In this document: one piece after another, positions 1-9,428 of the stretch
How the letters are laid out: the number at the start of each line of letters is the position of its first letter
How positions within the stretch are numbered: the first letter of the stretch is position 1
Source of the DNA: Ulvibacter algarum
GTDB taxonomy: Bacteria; Bacteroidota; Bacteroidia; Flavobacteriales; Flavobacteriaceae
Direction of reading: 5' to 3'
Length of the DNA stretch: 64,000 nucleotides
Assembly (NCBI GenBank): GCA_947488905.1
Contig: CANLBJ010000008.1
Coordinates: 1-64,000, forward strand
Notes under the pieces: model-generated
Told to the model about the DNA's origin: nothing
The model's database searches: none
What the model saw: the letters and a program-made list of their open reading frames with translations, nothing else
Program-made: the position numbers and the translations under genes

Positions 1-39
1 GCTTTTTTATTACTAGCTAACCTTTTTAGAAAAATAAAT

Positions 40-134
40 CAAAATAATTTTTAATGAACTTCTCGCCTCAACTTAAACAACTTACTGTTACTTTTCTTAG
101 CGGCTGCAAATATACTACCTTTTAAATCTTACAA
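40..134 (-). promoter_or_regulatory. Leftward promoter with possible rRNA-type leader
   Basis: On the minus strand a -7 element TATATTTG (107-114) is preceded, 17 bases away, by TTG (132-134), which matches the Bacteroidota housekeeping promoter. Transcription would run left out of the window. The leader contains GTTCATTAAAAATTATTTTG (complement of 40-59), which resembles the boxA-like GTTCTTTGA/GTTCATTGA element seen before 16S rRNA genes in this phylum. An rRNA operon just outside the window is therefore plausible but not shown, because no 16S sequence is present here. Confidence 0.4.
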
Positions 135-797
135 CCTAATATTAAATAGAAGATTTTAAATGTTTTTTCAATATAACACATACACACCTATCAGTCAGAC
201 TATTCACTTTTGAGATTAACTTAATTAAATATGACAATACTTTTTAATTATCTACAAAACTCGTCTATACCCACATCTACGGGGAGGGAAACACATACCT
301 TGACTAAGCTTTTAGATATAAAAAAACTCTACTTTAACTGAATTGAGGACTTAAATTATAGCAAGAAACACAAAAGAGGCTTCCGAAAAATACATTTGAA
401 ACTTTAAAGTACATCTATATATCATCATAATAATAGATTTCAGAAATCAAACACCAGCAACTTAATAGCATTTTCTTCTTATCTACACCCTTACACATAT
501 GCCAGTATTTATTATTATCATTTTACAATTAATCATTATTACTAGTAATACATACACTTAGTTATTAGTCTTTAATATATAGGTAGTTAATCTGTAGTTT
601 TTAACTTAGATGAATACACCCATTTTGCAGACTTAGAAATCAATTCATCAAACACGAACAAAGACAGTACGGATAAAGAAACCATTAGACCTAAACATTA
701 AGACCACTCAATGAGATTACAAAAAAAAAAGCATTTACAAGACATTTGAGAAACTAAAACTTAACACTCCTATATATCACTTGAATAATCACTAAGA
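135..797. other. AT-rich gap without a recognisable gene
   Basis: About 660 bases of very AT-rich sequence lie between the leftward promoter and the thrS promoter. I see no open reading frame with coding character on either strand, no tRNA-like fold and no strong hairpin. It may be decayed sequence next to an rRNA operon. Confidence 0.5.
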
Positions 798-803
798 TTT
801 TGG

Positions 804-834
804 TTGCTTACCATTTGACAAGATAGTATCTTTG
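804..834 (+). promoter_or_regulatory. thrS promoter
   Basis: TTG at 804-806 and TATCTTTG at 827-834 are separated by 20 bases, the Bacteroidota promoter arrangement. Transcription would begin near 840, leaving only about 14 untranslated bases before the thrS ATG. No T-box or long leader fits in that space. Confidence 0.6.
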
Positions 835-853
835 CACTCACAAAAACCAAGAC

Positions 854-2797
854 ATGATTAACGTTACTTTGCCAGATGGCAGTATTAAAGAAATGGAAAA
901 CGGCAGCACCGTGATGGATGTTGCAATGAGCATTAGTGAAGGATTAGCACGTAACGTGCTTTCTGCATCTTATGATGGTAAGACCGTTGAGACCTCCACC
1001 CCACTTACGCAAGATGGAAGTCTAGTTCTTTTTACTTGGAATAATGATGAAGGCAAAAAAGCATTCTGGCACTCATCTGCACACATACTTGCACAAGCAT
1101 TAGAAGAATTATATCCAGGTGTTAAATTAACTATTGGGCCTGCCATTGAAAATGGATTTTATTATGATGTAGATTTTGGCGAGACTTCTTTTGTAGAAAA
1201 AGATCTTGTAGTAGTAGAGAAAAAGATGCTTGAGATAGCGAGAGGTAAACACCCTTTTACTTTAAGATCAACATCTAAAGCAGACGCACTTGATTTTTAC
1301 AAAAAACAAAACAACGAATACAAAGTAGAATTAATAGAGAATCTTGAAGACGGGACAATCACTTTCTGCGATCATGATTCTTTTACAGATTTATGTCGTG
1401 GTGGTCATATCCCCCATACTGGAGCTATAAAAGCTATTAAATTAATGAGCATCGCTGGTGCTTACTGGAGAGGTGATGAAAATAATAAACAACTAACTCG
1501 TATTTACGGTATCACGTTTCCGAAGCAAAAAGAGTTAAAAGAATACTTAGAGCTACTAGAAGAAGCAAAAAAGCGAGATCACAGAAAACTAGGTAAAGAG
1601 TTAGAGCTTTTTACATTCTCGCAAAAAGTAGGACAAGGTTTACCTTTATGGCTACCTAAAGGTGCCGCACTAAGAGAGCGTCTTGAGAATTTCTTGAAAA
1701 AGGCTCAAAAGAAAGCGGGCTACGAGATGGTAGTAACACCACATATAGGAAATAAAGAATTGTATGTGACTTCTGGTCACTTTGCAAAATACGGTGAAGA
1801 TAGTTTTCAGGTAATTAAAACTCCAAACGAAGGCGAAGAGTTTATGCTTAAACCTATGAATTGCCCACACCACTGTGAGATATATAACGCAAAACCTATG
1901 TCTTATAAAGACCTACCTAAGCGTCTTGCAGAATTTGGTACTGTTTACCGTTATGAGCAAAGTGGAGAGCTTCACGGTCTTACACGCGTGAGAGGTTTTA
2001 CTCAAGATGATGCGCACATTTTCTGTACGCCAGATCAGCTTGACGAAGAATTTAAGAAGGTAATTGATCTTGTTTTATATGTTTTTGGATCTTTAGGGTT
2101 TGAAGACTTTACAACGCAGGTATCTATTAGAGACATGAGTAAGCCTGAAAAATATATAGGCGATGTTTCTACTTGGGAAAAAGCTGAAAATGCAATTTTA
2201 AATGCTGTAAAAGACAAAGGCTTAGATTATATTGTAGAAGAAGGCGAAGCTGCTTTTTATGGCCCTAAGTTAGACTTTATGGTAAAAGATGCACTAGGCA
2301 GAAGCTGGCAGCTAGGTACTATACAAGTAGATTACAACTTACCAGAACGCTTTGAACTTACATATAAAGGTAGTGATAATGAACTACATAGACCTGTAAT
2401 GATACACCGTGCCCCTTTTGGTAGCATGGAACGTTTTGTTGCTATTTTATTAGAGCATACCGGCGGAAATTTTCCGTTGTGGTTAATGCCTGAGCAGGTT
2501 GCAATATTATCATTGAGTGAAAAGTATGAGGAATATGCAGAAAAAGTTTTAAATTTGTTAGAAAATCACGATATTCGCGCCCTTGTGGATAATAGAAGTG
2601 AGACAATTGGAAAGAAAATCCGCGAAGCAGAAATAAACAAGATCCCGTATATGTTGATTATAGGGGAACAAGAAGAAAATGACGGCACGATTTCTGTAAG
2701 AAAACACAGTGAAGGAGATATTGGAACAATGACGGTAGACGCCTTCGGAAAAATGATTGCTGAAGCAGTAGCTAAAGAAATCAAACCATTTAAATAA
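854..2797 (+). CDS. thrS: Threonine--tRNA ligase
   Basis: Charges tRNA-Thr with threonine in the cytoplasm. The 647 residues show the full family layout. There is an N-terminal TGS domain (about 1-60), then the editing domain with HSSAH (His73/His77) and CRGGHIP. The class II catalytic core follows, and a C-terminal anticodon-binding domain covers about the last 100 residues. The catalytic zinc ligands are visible as Cys337 (MNCPHH), His388 (DDAHIF) and His518 (IHRAPFG). Motif 2 is [19 protein letters not shown]. Length is normal. It heads the thrS-infC-rpmI-rplT group, an order shared with many bacteria. Two copies of the TTTCCGAAG motif lie inside the gene. Confidence 0.97.
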   Translation: MINVTLPDGSIKEMENGSTVMDVAMSISEGLARNVLSASYDGKTVETSTPLTQDGSLVLFTWNNDEGKKAFWHSSAHILAQALEELYPGVKLTIGPAIENGFYYDVDFGETSFVEKDLVVVEKKMLEIARGKHPFTLRSTSKADALDFYKKQNNEYKVELIENLEDGTITFCDHDSFTDLCRGGHIPHTGAIKAIKLMSIAGAYWRGDENNKQLTRIYGITFPKQKELKEYLELLEEAKKRDHRKLGKELELFTFSQKVGQGLPLWLPKGAALRERLENFLKKAQKKAGYEMVVTPHIGNKELYVTSGHFAKYGEDSFQVIKTPNEGEEFMLKPMNCPHHCEIYNAKPMSYKDLPKRLAEFGTVYRYEQSGELHGLTRVRGFTQDDAHIFCTPDQLDEEFKKVIDLVLYVFGSLGFEDFTTQVSIRDMSKPEKYIGDVSTWEKAENAILNAVKDKGLDYIVEEGEAAFYGPKLDFMVKDALGRSWQLGTIQVDYNLPERFELTYKGSDNELHRPVMIHRAPFGSMERFVAILLEHTGGNFPLWLMPEQVAILSLSEKYEEYAEKVLNLLENHDIRALVDNRSETIGKKIREAEINKIPYMLIIGEQEENDGTISVRKHSEGDIGTMTVDAFGKMIAEAVAKEIKPFK

Positions 2798-2843
2798 GAA
2801 TAATAACTTTTTGCATTACGCAGAAAATCTAAATACGTTAGCC

Positions 2844-3398
2844 ATAGCAATACGAAGAAAAAGAAGCCGAGGTCCTGCTAGGATCATTAAAGAAGATCAA
2901 CACAGAATCAACAGAAAGATTCGTGCCGAAGAGGTACGTCTTGTTGGTGAGAATGTGGAGGTTGGTGTTTACAAAACACGCCAGGCACAGGAGATGGCCG
3001 AAGAGCAAGAGTTAGATCTTGTCGAAATTTCTCCTAACGCAAGCCCACCGGTTTGTAAAATAATGGACTATAAAAAGTTTGTCTACGAGCAGAAGAAGCG
3101 CGAAAAGGTGATGAAATCTAAGGCAACTAAAGTGATTATCAAAGAGATTAGGTTTGGTCCTAACACAGATGATCACGATTATGAGTTTAAAAAGAAACAT
3201 GCAGTTAAGTTCTTGAAAGATGGAGCTAAACTTAAAGCGTATGTATTCTTTAAAGGTCGTTCTATTATATACAAAGATCAAGGAGAAATCTTGTTGCTTA
3301 AATTAGCACAGGAACTTGAAGATCTAGGTAAAGTAGAGCAAATGCCAAAACTGGAAGGTAAACGTATGATTATGTTTATCGCACCAAAGAAAAAGTAA
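2844..3398 (+). CDS. infC: Translation initiation factor IF-3
   Basis: Binds the 30S subunit, prevents premature 50S joining and monitors start-codon choice. The N-terminal domain contains [16 protein letters not shown] and [20 protein letters not shown]. The C-terminal domain contains [17 protein letters not shown] and the [13 protein letters not shown] region. No ATG lies near the expected start. The frame is open from a TTG at 2811, but the family-like N-terminus (M)AIRRKR begins at an ATA codon at 2844. I chose 2844 because IF-3 genes are known to use rare AUU/AUC/AUA starts for self-regulation. The TTG at 2811 and an ATT at 2886 are alternatives. It is probably co-transcribed with thrS, 46 bases upstream. 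Confidence 0.9.
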   Translation: MAIRRKRSRGPARIIKEDQHRINRKIRAEEVRLVGENVEVGVYKTRQAQEMAEEQELDLVEISPNASPPVCKIMDYKKFVYEQKKREKVMKSKATKVIIKEIRFGPNTDDHDYEFKKKHAVKFLKDGAKLKAYVFFKGRSIIYKDQGEILLLKLAQELEDLGKVEQMPKLEGKRMIMFIAPKKK

Positions 3399-3490
3399 TA
3401 TCTCAACTACGCTGAGTAATAGCGTTTAGTTAGAAATATAAAAATATTCCGCTTTGCGGATAGTGTGAAATAATACAAAAAACAGGAATA

Positions 3491-3688
3491 ATGCCTAAAC
3501 AAAAAACAAAATCTAGTGCTAAGAAGCGTTTTAAGCTTACAGGTACTGGAAAAATTAAAAGAAAGCACGCGTTTAAAAGTCACATCTTAACAAAGAAGTC
3601 TAAAAAACGTAAGCTTAAATTAACTCACGATGGTTTGGTACACAAAGCAGATGAGAGTAATATTAAGCAAATGCTTAGAATGAAGTAA
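3491..3688 (+). CDS. rpmI: 50S ribosomal protein L35
   Basis: Small basic protein of the large ribosomal subunit, 65 residues. The N-terminus [20 protein letters not shown] and the [11 protein letters not shown] segment are diagnostic of bL35. It lies between infC and rplT, the usual infC-rpmI-rplT order. The 92-base gap after infC holds no obvious hairpin of the L20-binding leader type, so autoregulation by L20 cannot be read from sequence here. Confidence 0.97.
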   Translation: MPKQKTKSSAKKRFKLTGTGKIKRKHAFKSHILTKKSKKRKLKLTHDGLVHKADESNIKQMLRMK

Positions 3689-3785
3689 TCACTTCATCGG
3701 TTATTAACAAATTATAAACCCTGGAGTAGCGCAATTAAAGTATTTTATATAATAAAATCGCCTACTACAAAACACATTTAAAAAA

Positions 3786-4130
3786 ATGCCAAGATCAGTA
3801 AACAGCGTTGCCAAAAGAGCACGTAGAAAAAAAGTAATTAAGCAAGCTAAAGGTTACTTCGGTAGACGTAAAAACGTTTGGACAGTAGCAAAAAATGCGG
3901 TAGACAAAGCAATGTCTTACTCTTACAGAGACCGTAGAGCAAAGAAAAGAACATTTAGATCATTGTGGATCACCCGTATTAATGCAGGTGCTAGACAACA
4001 CGGAATGTCTTACTCACAGTTTATGGGAGGGATGAAGAAATCAGGAATCGAATTGAACCGTAAGGTTCTTGCAGATCTTGCTATGAATCACCCAGAAGCT
4101 TTTGAAGCAATTGTAAACAAAGTAAAATAA
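3786..4130 (+). CDS. rplT: 50S ribosomal protein L20
   Basis: 23S rRNA-binding assembly protein of the large subunit, 114 residues. The sequence starts [20 protein letters not shown] and contains [19 protein letters not shown] and the [20 protein letters not shown] block typical of bL20. It is the last gene of the thrS-infC-rpmI-rplT group and is followed by a strong terminator. Its 3' third plus the terminator has been duplicated immediately downstream, and the copy is broken. Confidence 0.97.
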   Translation: MPRSVNSVAKRARRKKVIKQAKGYFGRRKNVWTVAKNAVDKAMSYSYRDRRAKKRTFRSLWITRINAGARQHGMSYSQFMGGMKKSGIELNRKVLADLAMNHPEAFEAIVNKVK

Positions 4131-4163
4131 GACATTTATAAATCTTATTATTTCACACACAGA

Positions 4164-4191
4164 AAGTCCCACTTCATTTGAAGCGGGACTT
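4164..4191 (+). terminator. rplT terminator
   Basis: A 12-base stem (AAGTCCCACTTC pairing with GAAGCGGGACTT, one A-C mismatch) with an ATTT loop is followed by a run of eight T. It ends the ribosomal protein transcript. Two related hairpins occur at 4441-4482 and 8867-8900. Confidence 0.85.
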
Positions 4192-4224
4192 TTTTTTTGG
4201 AGTAGATTGAATAAATAAAAACAG

Positions 4225-4421
4225 TTAGAGCAGTATAAAAACGACATTTAGATCATTATGAATCACTCGTGTTAATACAAGTGCTAAAAAAACGGATTAC
4301 CTTACTCAAAGTTTATGAAAAGGATGAAGAAGATAGGAATCAAATTATATCATAAGATGCTTGAAGATATTGCAATGAAGTAACAGAAGCTTTTGAAGCA
4401 ATCGTAAACTAAGTACAGTAA
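4225..4421 (+). pseudogene. Decayed duplicate of the rplT 3' end
   Basis: This stretch aligns base for base with about the last 200 bases of rplT (from 3934 on). Shared stretches include ACATTTAGATCATT, ACAGAAGCTTTTGAAGCAAT (CCAGAAGCTTTTGAAGCAAT in rplT) and AAGACATTTATAAAT just after the stop. The codon for Trp in the LWITRIN block has become TGA, and several indels and substitutions follow, so no L20 can be made. No promoter or start belongs to it. It is a tandem duplication remnant that also carried the terminator along. Confidence 0.85.
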
Positions 4422-4440
4422 GACATTTATAAATTTCTTT

Positions 4441-4482
4441 ATATAGAAAATCCCACTTCAAATGAAGTGGGACTTTCTATAT
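4441..4482 (+). terminator. Duplicated rplT terminator hairpin
   Basis: The hairpin TCCCACTTC-AAAT-GAAGTGGGA is extended by flanking ATATAGAAA/TTTCTATAT pairs. It is the second copy of the rplT terminator. Its stem is better paired than the original even though the adjoining coding copy has decayed. The T-run of the original is interrupted here, so termination strength is uncertain. Confidence 0.6.
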
Positions 4483-4520
4483 GGATTAGATTATATCTAA
4501 GAAGATTTAGTATTAAAAAA

Positions 4521-4546
4521 AGCCCTGAAACTTTCACTTCAGGACT
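4521..4546 (-). terminator. Terminator of the leftward CxxC/T9SS gene
   Basis: Stem AGTCCTGAA / TTCAGGGCT (read on the minus strand) is followed by a T-run (A-run at 4514-4521 on the plus strand). It lies 21 bases past the stop codon of the gene at 4567-6441. Confidence 0.75.
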
Positions 4547-4566
4547 TAAACAAAAACTAATCAGAA

Positions 4567-6441
4567 CTATTCAATTAACAACTTCTTGATAACAGAATTA
4601 TCAAGAGAGGATACTTTTACATAATAAACACCACTTTGTAACTCAGCAGTATTAATAGCTAATGAAGTATTACTTAGACCTTCTATTAGTTTTATAAGCT
4701 GACCTAAATTATTGTACAATTCTACTTTTTGAATATCAGAAACAGATGTAACAACAGCCTGATCACTAGCTGGATTAGGGTAAAGGCTAACATTTAGACT
4801 ACTAGTTAAGTAATCATCAACTCCTAAAGTTCCACTAGATTTTGATGCATTAATAACAGTTCCGTGTTCTTCTAATAAGAGACCTACAGCTTCAATATTA
4901 GATAAATCCCAAGTTGGATCAATTTGTGTCTCGAAGGTATAACTATATGTTTCATTTGCTTGCAATGTTTCTGGCAAGCTCCCAAATACACCCTCAAAAC
5001 CACCTATGATTTGACGACCTACGTGATTATAAACCATATCTGCTGCTGGAACAGGATCTGCAAGATTTTCGTAACCTCCCATTGGGCCGTTAGCGCCCCC
5101 AGAATAATAATTTACTTGATTATAATCTGTTGTTGATCCGGTAACATTATTTTCGATAATAGCGGCACTAAAACGACAGTTTTCAGCATCGATTACAAAT
5201 GTAGATTCAACTGTAAAACTAATGATACCGTTACCCTCATCAATGTCTAAAGAAGAAATATCACAGGTAGCTATAGCGGTTTTACTCATTGATTGATTAT
5301 ATTGAAGCTCTATGTTTTCTATAGTTAGATCATCTTCAAGAGATCTCATTGTTTTTACATAAGGTATACTAAAAAAAGAAAGACCATCATTCCATTCCTG
5401 ATTAGTCATTGGATCACTATTATGAACAGCAACACCAATAAAAGTATCGGGATAAGTTTGCTGCATATAGTCCAAAGCTACTGTTCCTCTTGGACACCAT
5501 CCACACCAAGAACCAGTTCCTTCTTCACCATAAATTCTTTTTACAGGCACCGTTTCAACAATAGTAACAGGACCAGAAAAAGTATCGTTTTCAGGATTCT
5601 CATCACTAATTAATGCAGTGGCAACATTTATATTGTATACCCCTACTAAATCAGCGTTCCATCCATCAAAAGTAACTTGATAAAACTCGCCAGAAGCTAA
5701 TACAGGAGTTGAAACAGTAGAACTATATGATGTTCCGTCAATAGTACAAGTTACATCAAAACTAACATTGTTGTTACCACCATTTGAAACAATAGCTTTT
5801 GGAAAAACCTCCCCAATAGCAAAAATAGGGGGGTCAAAGTCTAATGATACGGCTAAAGCATCAAGGTCACTTGAGGCTCCAATTATTTCAACAGAATAAT
5901 CTTCCCATTCACCAAGACCAGCAGTACTACAAGGTGATTCCCACAAATTTTGATAGTCCCAAGCTTGAACTACTCTAATTCTACTTATGCCTGCTTGTGC
6001 AAAATTTGGGATTTGTACTGTATACTCTCTTAAAGTGTCGTCAACAAACGCATCTTGAAGTAACAATTCATTTGCTTCAAACAATTCATTACCGTTTAGG
6101 TCCATCCACATATGGACAACTTGAGTAACATTTCCTACATATTCATCAACTTTTACAGATAATATATACGTATTACCCAGCTCTACACTAGCCTGCATAT
6201 TAGTAAAATCACTATAACCATTAAGACCAGCACCAGAACCTAAATTTTCAATACCTGCAAAAATAAAATCTTCTAAAAAGTGCCAACCGTTTGATTCTCC
6301 CACAGGAACACAATAAGCATCAACATCTCTTAAGCTAGGAAGTTCATTTGTTAAATTATCGTTTTGTGCAATACCGGATGATACAGCAAGCATAAAAGCA
6401 AAGCTTGCAAGTTTGTGTAATTTTTGTGTAAACATTTTCAT
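4567..6441 (-). CDS. Exported GEVED/Omp28-like protein with CxxC and T9SS tail
   Basis: Predicted secreted protein of 624 residues; function unknown. A signal peptide (about 1-25, ending GIAQ) leads into a GEVED-type beta domain (about 60-190). A CARDB-like stretch with FDPPIFAIGEVFPKAIVSNG follows. Next is an Omp28-related, thioredoxin-like region with EEGTGSWCGWCPRG near residues 307-318. The C-terminus (about 550-624) has YPNPASDQ and ends GVYYVKVSSLDNSVIKKLLI, a type A T9SS sorting domain. It would therefore be exported by T9SS and anchored at or released from the cell surface. The CxxC pair suggests disulfide or redox chemistry, which is inferred. It stands alone with its own terminator. 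Confidence 0.85.
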   Translation of the reverse strand: MKMFTQKLHKLASFAFMLAVSSGIAQNDNLTNELPSLRDVDAYCVPVGESNGWHFLEDFIFAGIENLGSGAGLNGYSDFTNMQASVELGNTYILSVKVDEYVGNVTQVVHMWMDLNGNELFEANELLLQDAFVDDTLREYTVQIPNFAQAGISRIRVVQAWDYQNLWESPCSTAGLGEWEDYSVEIIGASSDLDALAVSLDFDPPIFAIGEVFPKAIVSNGGNNNVSFDVTCTIDGTSYSSTVSTPVLASGEFYQVTFDGWNADLVGVYNINVATALISDENPENDTFSGPVTIVETVPVKRIYGEEGTGSWCGWCPRGTVALDYMQQTYPDTFIGVAVHNSDPMTNQEWNDGLSFFSIPYVKTMRSLEDDLTIENIELQYNQSMSKTAIATCDISSLDIDEGNGIISFTVESTFVIDAENCRFSAAIIENNVTGSTTDYNQVNYYSGGANGPMGGYENLADPVPAADMVYNHVGRQIIGGFEGVFGSLPETLQANETYSYTFETQIDPTWDLSNIEAVGLLLEEHGTVINASKSSGTLGVDDYLTSSLNVSLYPNPASDQAVVTSVSDIQKVELYNNLGQLIKLIEGLSNTSLAINTAELQSGVYYVKVSSLDNSVIKKLLIE

Positions 6442-6916
6442 AGTTTTTATTATTTAGTGAATTATTTAATTAACATTTTTTCAGTGAATTCTTTTCCAGC
6501 ATACACTTTTACAAACATTTTAATTAGAAGTTCTTTGCGTTTTAAAATTGCTTCAATATCTTCTGTAAGGTTTTGCTATCTGTTTTAGAGTCCCTGATTT
6601 TATTATAAGTCCCATTAATTATTGCCACAAACTTCTTAAGAATTTGCAGTTTATTTTAATTAATTGTGTTTACAATACATTCACATGTATCAAAATGTAT
6701 GTTCACAAAACATTCACATTGACATTTCAGAAACATATAAAAACCTTATAATCAGGTATTTGTTTTTTTACATAGTATTTACACGTACAAAAAAGATTTT
6801 CGTCGCTGAAAGAATTACAGAAAAAAAGATATAAAGATGTAGTTATTAAAGAGCTGTATTAAAACAGGCAATTCAATATTATCTGAAAAGGATGCTTAGT
6901 CTAATTAAAAGTTTAA
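6442..6916. other. Gap between two leftward genes
   Basis: These 475 bases should hold the promoter of the T9SS gene to the left, but I find no clean TAnnTTTG on the minus strand. The only pattern seen is ACATTCACAT, present twice (near 6678 and 6712) amid CATGTATC/GATACATG-like words. This might be an operator for the adjacent HTH regulator but is unproven. No coding frame is visible. Confidence 0.4.
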
Positions 6917-8635
6917 TTAAACTTTTGAGATGAAGGTTGTCAAATTTGTTTCTTGAGATTCAATACCAAGCTTTTTTCTTAAGCGGTGACGAGCCATCAC
7001 AATAGAGCGATCAGTTTGCCCGGTCATTGATGATATCTCTTTAGTTGAAAGGTTTAACTTTAAAAATGCGCAAAGGCGTTGTTCATTGGGTGACAAATCT
7101 GGAAACCGCTCAAGAAGGTTCTTATAAAAATCTGAATGAACTTCTTTAAAACGCACAATGAAATCTTCCCAAATTTTACCCTCTGTTGCTTTTTTAATAT
7201 CTACTGCTATTTTATTAATAGCATTTTTAGTTTCAACTTTTTGAGCATCTTTAGACACTTTAATCAATTTTTGTGTAACAACGGCTAATAGTTCATTTCG
7301 TTTTGTTAGATCCATTAGTTGAATAGTCATCTCTTTACTTTTGTATGAAATATCATCTTCAAGCTTTTTTTGTTTTAAGTTTGAATAGCGAACCTTTGTT
7401 TTATAGTTATTGAATAAAACAAAAAACACAATAATTAAAGACACCAAAACGGTAAGCACTACTATGCTAATGAGTGTTCTTCTTCGTTTCTCCAATAATT
7501 TTTCTTTTTCTACTATTTCCAACTCCTTCATCATCTCAAGTTGGGCCATTTTTGTTAATGTATTCTGAGAATTAATTACTTCAGAAATATCGCGTTGTAT
7601 TTTACTGTATTTATAAGCGCTATCTATTTGTTTAGTGACATAATATTCTTCTAGTAATCTAGAAATAGTTTGCTTTTCAAGTCTAAAATTATTGTCATCA
7701 GAAATTAAATATGCTTTATTTGCACTCTTAATAAAATTTTGATCATCGTTTATTTTCTGGTAGTAATAGGCATAAGCATTGTGTGTATTCAACAAATTTC
7801 TAGAGTTGTTAATCTTAATATTAAAAGCTTTTGCTTTATTAAGATATAAAAGTGTAGAGTCTAACTCATTAATTGACAGATAATTCAAGGCTACATTCGT
7901 ATATCCTATACCAATAGCTGGTGCAGTGTTTTTATAAGAAAGTAACAAATCACACCCTTCTTTAAGTAAGTTAATGGCTTTTCGAGATTGGTGATTTATA
8001 TAGTAACTGTTAGACAAGTTAATCATAGCAACTCCAAGTGTTACGTGATTATCATGTGTTCTGGCAAGATCAATAGCCTTTAATAAATAGTCAGTACCTA
8101 GTGAGTCCTGACCTTTTACTAAATAATTGCGCCCTATCATTTCTAGACTTTCTGAAAGTCTTATTTCATCTTTAAGTTCTTCTAATTTTTTTAAAGCACT
8201 AAAAGACAAGTTTACGCTTTTATCATACTCACCTAATACAAAAAATAACTGCGCTAAAAACTGTGATATTTCTGCAGATTCTACTTCAAACTCATTTTTA
8301 TCTGCTAGTTCTTTGGCTTGATTTGCAAAAGCAAAAGAATTTTTAAAGTCATCTTGCTCAAAATAAACAGATGCCAGATCGCTCATTACTTCTATTTGCT
8401 CTTCTATAAAACCTTTATCTCGTGCTATATTTAATGCCTCTGTTAAAAGCGATTGTGATTCTTCTAGTAATTGAAGTTCAATTGCGACTCCCGAAGCATT
8501 AATTAATAGGTCTATTCTTTTAGAGGGTGTGTTTGCAATTTCAATCTCAAGTTTCAAAGAATCTAAGACTTGGTGGTTCTGGGCCAATAAATAATTAGCG
8601 AAGAGTAGTATTAAGCATAAGAATATATTTTTCAT
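6917..8635 (-). CDS. TPR-repeat membrane regulator with C-terminal HTH
   Basis: A 572-residue protein with a signal peptide (1-19), at least six TPR-like helical repeats (about 60-350), one membrane segment (about 387-409), a coiled coil (about 412-460) and a C-terminal LuxR-like helix-turn-helix (about 513-560: LSPNEQRLCAFLKLNLSTKE, then RSIVMARHRLRKKLGI). The TPR part would lie outside the cytoplasm and the HTH inside, giving a one-component sensor that could bind DNA directly. This architecture is common in Bacteroidota and mostly uncharacterised. Target genes are unknown; the neighbouring T9SS protein is a guess. The ATG start is supported by the signal peptide. Confidence 0.85.
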   Translation of the reverse strand: MKNIFLCLILLFANYLLAQNHQVLDSLKLEIEIANTPSKRIDLLINASGVAIELQLLEESQSLLTEALNIARDKGFIEEQIEVMSDLASVYFEQDDFKNSFAFANQAKELADKNEFEVESAEISQFLAQLFFVLGEYDKSVNLSFSALKKLEELKDEIRLSESLEMIGRNYLVKGQDSLGTDYLLKAIDLARTHDNHVTLGVAMINLSNSYYINHQSRKAINLLKEGCDLLLSYKNTAPAIGIGYTNVALNYLSINELDSTLLYLNKAKAFNIKINNSRNLLNTHNAYAYYYQKINDDQNFIKSANKAYLISDDNNFRLEKQTISRLLEEYYVTKQIDSAYKYSKIQRDISEVINSQNTLTKMAQLEMMKELEIVEKEKLLEKRRRTLISIVVLTVLVSLIIVFFVLFNNYKTKVRYSNLKQKKLEDDISYKSKEMTIQLMDLTKRNELLAVVTQKLIKVSKDAQKVETKNAINKIAVDIKKATEGKIWEDFIVRFKEVHSDFYKNLLERFPDLSPNEQRLCAFLKLNLSTKEISSMTGQTDRSIVMARHRLRKKLGIESQETNLTTFISKV

Positions 8636-8822
8636 TATTGTTATTGAAGCATAACGAGGTGGGCTATGATTGCGTTTATTTTTTGAGCGACTAAAATAGC
8701 AAATACAAACCGAATAGAAAATCTGAAAGGGTTTAACTATATAGTAATTTATCGATTAATTAGATTTATATTATTAGTCTGATATTCACACATAATCATT
8801 TAACTCTTGATTCATATGATAT

Positions 8823-8900
8823 AAACTATAAAATGATATACTTATACATCTAATTATTTCTTATTTAGAAAATCCCACTTCAATAGAAGTAGGACTTTCT
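8823..8900 (+). repeat. Third, highly decayed copy of the rplT tail and terminator
   Basis: AGAAAATCCCACTTC-AATA-GAAGTAGGACTTTCT (8867-8900) matches the hairpin at 4441-4482. The upstream bases (AAAC, TAAAAT, CATCTAATTATTTC) align in order with the region around the rplT stop codon (AAAC, TAAAAT, AATCTTATTATTTC). It appears to be an older copy of the same duplicated unit, now separated from the others by two genes. The rest of the gap 8636-8954 shows no gene. Confidence 0.6.
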
Positions 8901-8954
8901 GTGTGTAATAATTTTTACTTTTAATTCAATAAAAACTATTAAAAATTTTATTAC

Positions 8955-9416
8955 TTATATACCCTGTTGTAACCAGTTCTTTCTCAGGTTATTTAATTCA
9001 ACCTCATATTCAGATTTCGTAAATTCCAACGAATTGAAGTCAATAAAATCCGAAGTAATTATTTCGTTATCTCCGTTTTCCCAAGCAAATGAATTCCATT
9101 TATATGAGTTTTCGGCTTTTTCAATATCTACGGTAATTGCTCCGCAACCAATATCCCCGCACTCTCGACAGATGAATAGTAGGATCCGTTTCGATTCTAA
9201 TTCTGAATTTTTTTCCTTCAAAAACTCTTGAATCGTTGGTAATTCATATTCAGCCTTATCATAAAATCCGAAAACAGGTAATGTATCGAATTTACCGTCA
9301 ATGAGTTTATCCGTTAATGATTCACCATCAATAATAATATCAAAAATATTACGAGCTATTACTCTCCGTTTTGAATCAGAGTCGAATTTTCTAGGTACAA
9401 TCTTAATAGAGTTCAC
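8955..9416 (-). CDS. Hypothetical protein with a Cys-rich ECGDIGCG motif
   Basis: 153 residues, GTG start, no signal peptide or membrane segment. The only recognisable feature is CRECGDIGCGAI near residues 83-94 (C-x2-C-x4-C), followed by a beta-rich YKWNSFAWEN. Similar C-x-x-C-G-D-x-G-C-G-A words occur in small uncharacterised proteins of other phyla, and metal binding is possible but not shown. The gene is AT-rich, has no clear promoter, and sits beside a long palindrome and another orphan gene. This suggests an acquired module. Confidence 0.6.
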   Translation of the reverse strand: MNSIKIVPRKFDSDSKRRVIARNIFDIIIDGESLTDKLIDGKFDTLPVFGFYDKAEYELPTIQEFLKEKNSELESKRILLFICRECGDIGCGAITVDIEKAENSYKWNSFAWENGDNEIITSDFIDFNSLEFTKSEYEVELNNLRKNWLQQGI

Positions 9417-9428
9417 TGGAATTGGTTA

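Noticed and set aside
1-853. Possible CRISPR or repeat array in the first gap
   Set aside because: No regularly spaced repeats are present; the sequence is only AT-rich.
2566-2850. 94-codon minus-strand frame opposite the thrS end and infC start
   Set aside because: Shadow of two certain genes; no family features.
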